DNA from: Anaerolineales bacterium
GTDB taxonomy: Bacteria > Chloroflexota > Anaerolineae > Anaerolineales > RBG-16-64-43
NCBI GenBank assembly: GCA_016928575.1
Contig: JAFGKK010000087.1
Span: forward strand, 1-55,902
Length of the DNA: 55,902 bases
Reading direction: 5' to 3'
Part shown: positions 52,770-55,902 of the stretch, in pieces
How the letters are laid out: each line of letters begins with the position of its first letter
Position numbering within the stretch: the first letter of the stretch is position 1
Position numbers and translations under genes: made by a program
The notes under the pieces: generated by a model
Told to the model about the DNA's origin: nothing
What the model saw: the letters and a program-made list of their open reading frames with translations, nothing else
Database searches by the model: none

Positions 52770-53632
52770 GCGAGTCGTCCTCCGGCGCCGTTCCGCCGCT
52801 GGACGTGCGCCGCTTGCTGCGCGGCGCCGGATTGCACCCGCGGAAATCCCTCGGGCAAAATTTTCTCGTGCAGGAGGCAGCCCTCGCGCGGGTGGCGTCG
52901 GCGGCCGAAATCTCCCCGGACGACACCGTGCTGGAGATCGGCGCCGGAGTCGGCAGCCTGACCCGCCATTTTGCGGCCGCCGCCCGGCGGGTGGTGGCGG
53001 TGGAGATCGATCCCGCCCTGGTCGTCATTCTAAAAAGCGTGCTGGCCCCGTTCCGGAACGTTGCGATCGTTGCCGGGGATATTCTGGCGCAGCCGTTGGA
53101 ACGGATCGTGGGCCGGGTGGAAGGCGGGGAGTTTAAGGTCGCGGCCAATATCCCGTATTACATCACCTCGGCCGTGATCCGGCGCCTGGTGGAATCCCCC
53201 TTCCGGCCGGAACGGATCGTCCTCACCGTCCAGCAGGAGGTGGCCGAGCGGATTTGCGCCGCCCCCGGCAAGATGAGCCTGTTGGCGCTCAGCGTTCAAT
53301 ACTACGGCAAGCCTTCCATCCGGGGAAGAATCCACGCCGACATGTTCTACCCGGTCCCGGACGTGGATTCTGCGATTCTGCGGATCGACATCGACGGCGC
53401 CCGCCGGCGGTCGATTGAGGACGCGGACCGTCTGTTCCGCGTCGCGCGGGCGGGTTTTTCTCAGAAGCGCAAAATGCTGCGCAATACGCTGTCCGCCGGG
53501 TTGGGAATCCCTCTGAAGGAGATCGAATGGGGATTGACGGAGGCGGGCGTGGATTCAAAGCGCCGGGCGGAAACCCTCGCCGTCGAGGAGTGGATCAGAG
53601 TCGCCGGGGCCGTGTCCACGGACCGGGCGTGA
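52754..53632 (+). CDS. rsmA: 16S rRNA (adenine1518/1519-N6) dimethyltransferase
   Basis: 292 residues. It dimethylates two adenines near the 3' end of 16S rRNA. Motifs: RKSLGQNFLVQ, LEIGAGVGSLTRHFA for S-adenosylmethionine binding, VEIDPAL, the catalytic NIPYYITSAVI, and PVPDVDSAILRI. Also known as ksgA. The start overlaps the end of the 3D-domain gene by 16 bases and no better start fits. Confidence 0.95.
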   Translation: MDSSLSESSSGAVPPLDVRRLLRGAGLHPRKSLGQNFLVQEAALARVASAAEISPDDTVLEIGAGVGSLTRHFAAAARRVVAVEIDPALVVILKSVLAPFRNVAIVAGDILAQPLERIVGRVEGGEFKVAANIPYYITSAVIRRLVESPFRPERIVLTVQQEVAERICAAPGKMSLLALSVQYYGKPSIRGRIHADMFYPVPDVDSAILRIDIDGARRRSIEDADRLFRVARAGFSQKRKMLRNTLSAGLGIPLKEIEWGLTEAGVDSKRRAETLAVEEWIRVAGAVSTDRA

Positions 53633-53696
53633 TGCGCGCTATCGGGCGAGGCAACTGCTTCCAAGCCCGCACTTCGGAAGTATTTCTCGGCTTGGC

Positions 53697-53724
53697 TTGA
53701 CGCGGGCAACCATCCGACCATAAT
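53697..53724 (+). promoter_or_regulatory. promoter of the last membrane-protein gene
   Basis: TTGACG at 53697-53702 and CATAAT at 53719-53724, spacing 16, lie 30 bases before the ATG at 53755. Ten of twelve consensus positions match. Confidence 0.7.
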
Positions 53725-53754
53725 GGGTATGGCCTCCGACGGGAGAGCTCCCGC

Positions 53755-55821
53755 ATGACGATGACAATCCGAAGCACGCCCACCTTTCTCCGTCCGCGGA
53801 CCGTATGGCTCGCGGCGGCGTTCGGGATTCTGATCCTATGGCGGCAGCTGCTTTCGGAGCGAAGCCTGGAGGCGGCCGGTCCGGGCGCGCTGATCGACGG
53901 CCTGTTTTCCTTGATCTTTTGCGCGGCGGCCGCAGCCCTCTGCCTGGGATTGGGATTCTTCATGCTGCGATGGTTCCCTCCGGCGGAACTCACTTGCGGG
54001 GAACGATGGGTTTTCGCAGCAGCCGGAGGCGGCGGCGTGGCGGGGACGGTCTTGGCAACGGTCGGGATGCTGGCGGGAGCAACCCCCGGATGGGTCCAAG
54101 CCGTACTGATCGCCCTCAGCATCCCGGCGGGGTTTGGGTGGGAGGACGAATGGAGGGATGGGGGGAATCCGGCCGTGCATCTGCGGAAGATCCTCCGTTC
54201 GCTGCCTTCCGCCGACGCGGCGGTCGCGGGATTGGCGGGCTTGGTTCTGCTGACGTGCCTCATCCGGGCTTCCGCCCCGCCGTGGGATCCGGATGGATTG
54301 ATCTACCATCTGGAGGCGCCGCGCCGATTCCTGGAGGCCGGCCGGGTGATTCCCTTGGCGGAGAATGCGCCCGCCAACTATCCGCTGTTGGTGGAAATGC
54401 TGTACATGGCCGGCATGGCGTTCGGGTCCGATACGGCGGCGCGGATCATGCATGTCGGCGCGTTTTTCATGTTGCTGGCCGGGACCGGCCTGTTCGCCCG
54501 CCGGTTGTTCGGAGTCCGGGTGGCGAGAATCGCGGTCGTGATCCTGCTCGGCATCCCGATCCTGCCTTTCTGGGCTACTCTGGCCCATACCGATATGGCC
54601 TGGGCGGCGTTTGAATTGCTTTCCATCTACGCCGCGTATCTGTTTCTGAACGAGGGCGGACGTCCGGCGGCGATCTTCTGGGCTGGCGCGTTGGCCGGGT
54701 TCGCCATGGCCTCAAAACTATTGGCCGTGGGGACGGCGGTATGGCTGGCGATCTGGATCCTGGCCGGGATGCGCCGGGAGCCTCGGAATTGCTTTGCCGC
54801 GTTGGCCGTGTATGGCATCAGCGCCGCCGCGCCCCTGCTGCCATGGCTGGCCAAGAACTGGATCGGATTTGAAAATCCGTTCCACCCGCTGGCGTTCGGG
54901 ACTTTTCCGGCCGGCGCGGAACAGACCGTCTGGATGAATTATATGCAGAACGGTTTCGGAGTCGGCAGGGCTTTTTCGGATTACCTGCTGCTGCCGATCA
55001 ATCTGTATTTGCGGCATGCGGATTTTTCCACGGTGGGCGGGACGATCGAACTACCCTCGTTGGTGTTCCCGCTGGCGGTTTTGCTTCCTTTTGTTCGGCC
55101 GGATGCGGCCGGCCGTAACCTTGCCGCCTTTGTCTTGTTCCGCGCGGCTTTTTGGGCCGCGGGAGCCCAGCAGATCCGGATGCTGCTGCCGCTGTTTCCC
55201 GTGCTCTCGATCCTCGCCGCCCTCGTCGTGCGCCGGATCGCCGAGCGGCTGCGCGAGGGCTTCGTTTACCGCGTGGTTTCGCGTTCTCTGCTTGGGGGAT
55301 TGGCGGCGGCGACCCTGATCTACCAGGGACTGGATCTATTGCAGACCCAACCTTGGCTGCCGGCATTCGGCGCCCAAAGCAAGTCGGCTTGGCTGGCGGA
55401 GCAGGTCGGCGATTTCCGCGCCGTGCGGTTCATCGCCGAATCCTTGCCGGCGGAAGCCAGGGTCATGATGCTGTGGGACGGTCGCGGATATTATTGTGAT
55501 CAGCGGTGCGTCCCGGATACGCTGCATGCCCAATGGACGGTCCGGGTTGCGGGAGGCGGCGATCCGGCGGCGGTGGCGGCGGGATTGCGTGCGGAAGGGT
55601 TCACGCACCTCCTCCTCAGCGGAAGCGACGCCGCGTTCCTGTTAAGCCATGATCCGGATGGATCCCAGCGGGCGGCTTGGGATTATCTTATCCGGGAATT
55701 CCTTCCCTCCTGCGGCAGGAGGGTTTACACCGACGGTCATGCCGCCGTGTATGAGATTGCCTGCGCGGGCGGGGAGGGGAGCTCGGGCGGAGGGAAGCCC
55801 GGTTCGCCCCGAAAGGGTTAG
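53755..55821 (+). CDS. large polytopic membrane glycosyltransferase-like protein (GT39/ArnT type)
   Basis: 688 residues with about twelve membrane segments. The first large loop has PPWDPDGLIYHLEAPRRFLE and NYPLLVEMLYM, the Asp-containing motif and NYP/HPP-like region of GT39-type enzymes. A further external Asp-containing motif is LAHTDMAW. The C-terminal 150 residues form a soluble external domain. GGGAGAGC precedes the ATG. It resembles the gene at 40379-41965 in organisation but not closely in sequence. The last 15 residues are Gly/Ser-rich. Sugar and acceptor unknown. Confidence 0.75.
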   Translation: MTMTIRSTPTFLRPRTVWLAAAFGILILWRQLLSERSLEAAGPGALIDGLFSLIFCAAAAALCLGLGFFMLRWFPPAELTCGERWVFAAAGGGGVAGTVLATVGMLAGATPGWVQAVLIALSIPAGFGWEDEWRDGGNPAVHLRKILRSLPSADAAVAGLAGLVLLTCLIRASAPPWDPDGLIYHLEAPRRFLEAGRVIPLAENAPANYPLLVEMLYMAGMAFGSDTAARIMHVGAFFMLLAGTGLFARRLFGVRVARIAVVILLGIPILPFWATLAHTDMAWAAFELLSIYAAYLFLNEGGRPAAIFWAGALAGFAMASKLLAVGTAVWLAIWILAGMRREPRNCFAALAVYGISAAAPLLPWLAKNWIGFENPFHPLAFGTFPAGAEQTVWMNYMQNGFGVGRAFSDYLLLPINLYLRHADFSTVGGTIELPSLVFPLAVLLPFVRPDAAGRNLAAFVLFRAAFWAAGAQQIRMLLPLFPVLSILAALVVRRIAERLREGFVYRVVSRSLLGGLAAATLIYQGLDLLQTQPWLPAFGAQSKSAWLAEQVGDFRAVRFIAESLPAEARVMMLWDGRGYYCDQRCVPDTLHAQWTVRVAGGGDPAAVAAGLRAEGFTHLLLSGSDAAFLLSHDPDGSQRAAWDYLIREFLPSCGRRVYTDGHAAVYEIACAGGEGSSGGGKPGSPRKG

Positions 55822-55902
55822 TGTAACCTTCTTTCTGTAAAAACACTCAGATACAAAAATGGTAGGTCTGGTGTATTCTTTCGGGTGACGAAACCAACGA
55901 AA
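55822..55902. other. window end, no feature seen
   Basis: The last 81 bases are AT-rich and hold no gene or hairpin that I can support. Confidence 0.4.

Noticed and set aside
1-55902. CRISPR arrays, IS elements, phage genes, tRNA or rRNA genes
   Set aside because: I saw no regularly spaced repeats, transposase or phage structural gene set, and no RNA-gene signatures; the baseplate-J-like domain at 43943-45367 is in a housekeeping cluster and is not phage evidence by itself.

Overview
The window is a GC-rich (clearly above 60% by eye) bacterial chromosome segment of about 56 kb with 36 recognisable protein genes, one short leader-peptide gene and a few unusually clear regulatory sites. Several traits fit a Chloroflexota/Anaerolineae-like organism: Thr/Pro/Ala-rich linkers behind lipoboxes, very large multi-domain ATPases, an Opp-type transporter beside a glycosidase, and starts that appear leaderless. 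This assignment is an inference, because there is no rRNA or tRNA in the window to anchor it. I saw no tRNA, rRNA, CRISPR array or transposase.

Layout. 1-7.2 kb (minus): a secreted polymer-forming (bactofilin-like) membrane protein, a 1290-residue membrane/GAF/ATPase protein, and an ATPase fused to an OmpR-type winged helix. 7.5-8.9 kb: an RCC1-repeat lipoprotein. 8.9-10.6 kb: 1.7 kb without a convincing gene but with a strong promoter. 10.6-23.3 kb (plus): an Opp-type ABC transporter (ATPase, binding protein, two permeases, ATPase), a GH115 alpha-glucuronidase, a small membrane protein and an 851-residue protein of unrecognised family; together they look like a uronic-acid oligosaccharide (glucuronoxylan) uptake and processing locus. 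23.8-27.5 kb (minus): a NagB-family enzyme translationally coupled to an HTH/nucleotidyltransferase protein, then an M48 membrane protease.

27.86-37.7 kb (plus) is an almost complete aromatic amino acid gene set: an AroH-type chorismate mutase fused to prephenate dehydratase-ACT, DAHP synthase, prephenate dehydrogenase, aroA, aroE, aroC, an aroK-aroB fusion and aroQ. It starts with a near-consensus promoter, a 24-codon leader peptide rich in Phe and Tyr codons, a competing antiterminator and a textbook intrinsic terminator: a ribosome-mediated attenuator. This is the most striking regulatory structure in the window. A 176-bp inverted-repeat element sits between aroC and aroKB.

37.9-42 kb (plus): a DUF1015 protein, a PAP2-type phosphatase/inositol-phosphotransferase-like membrane protein and a GT39/ArnT-like membrane protein. 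42.4-48.3 kb (minus): alaS, a baseplate-J-like single-pass membrane protein, ruvX and mltG, a variation on the Firmicute alaS-ruvX-mltG neighbourhood. 48.6 kb: a DegV-type fatty-acid-binding protein. 49.6-51.1 kb (minus): an autoregulated TetR repressor with a perfect palindromic operator at its transcription start, coupled to an NAD-dependent epimerase. 51.4-55.8 kb (plus): a DUF348/G5/3D cell-wall protein overlapping rsmA (ksgA), then a second large GT39-like membrane protein.
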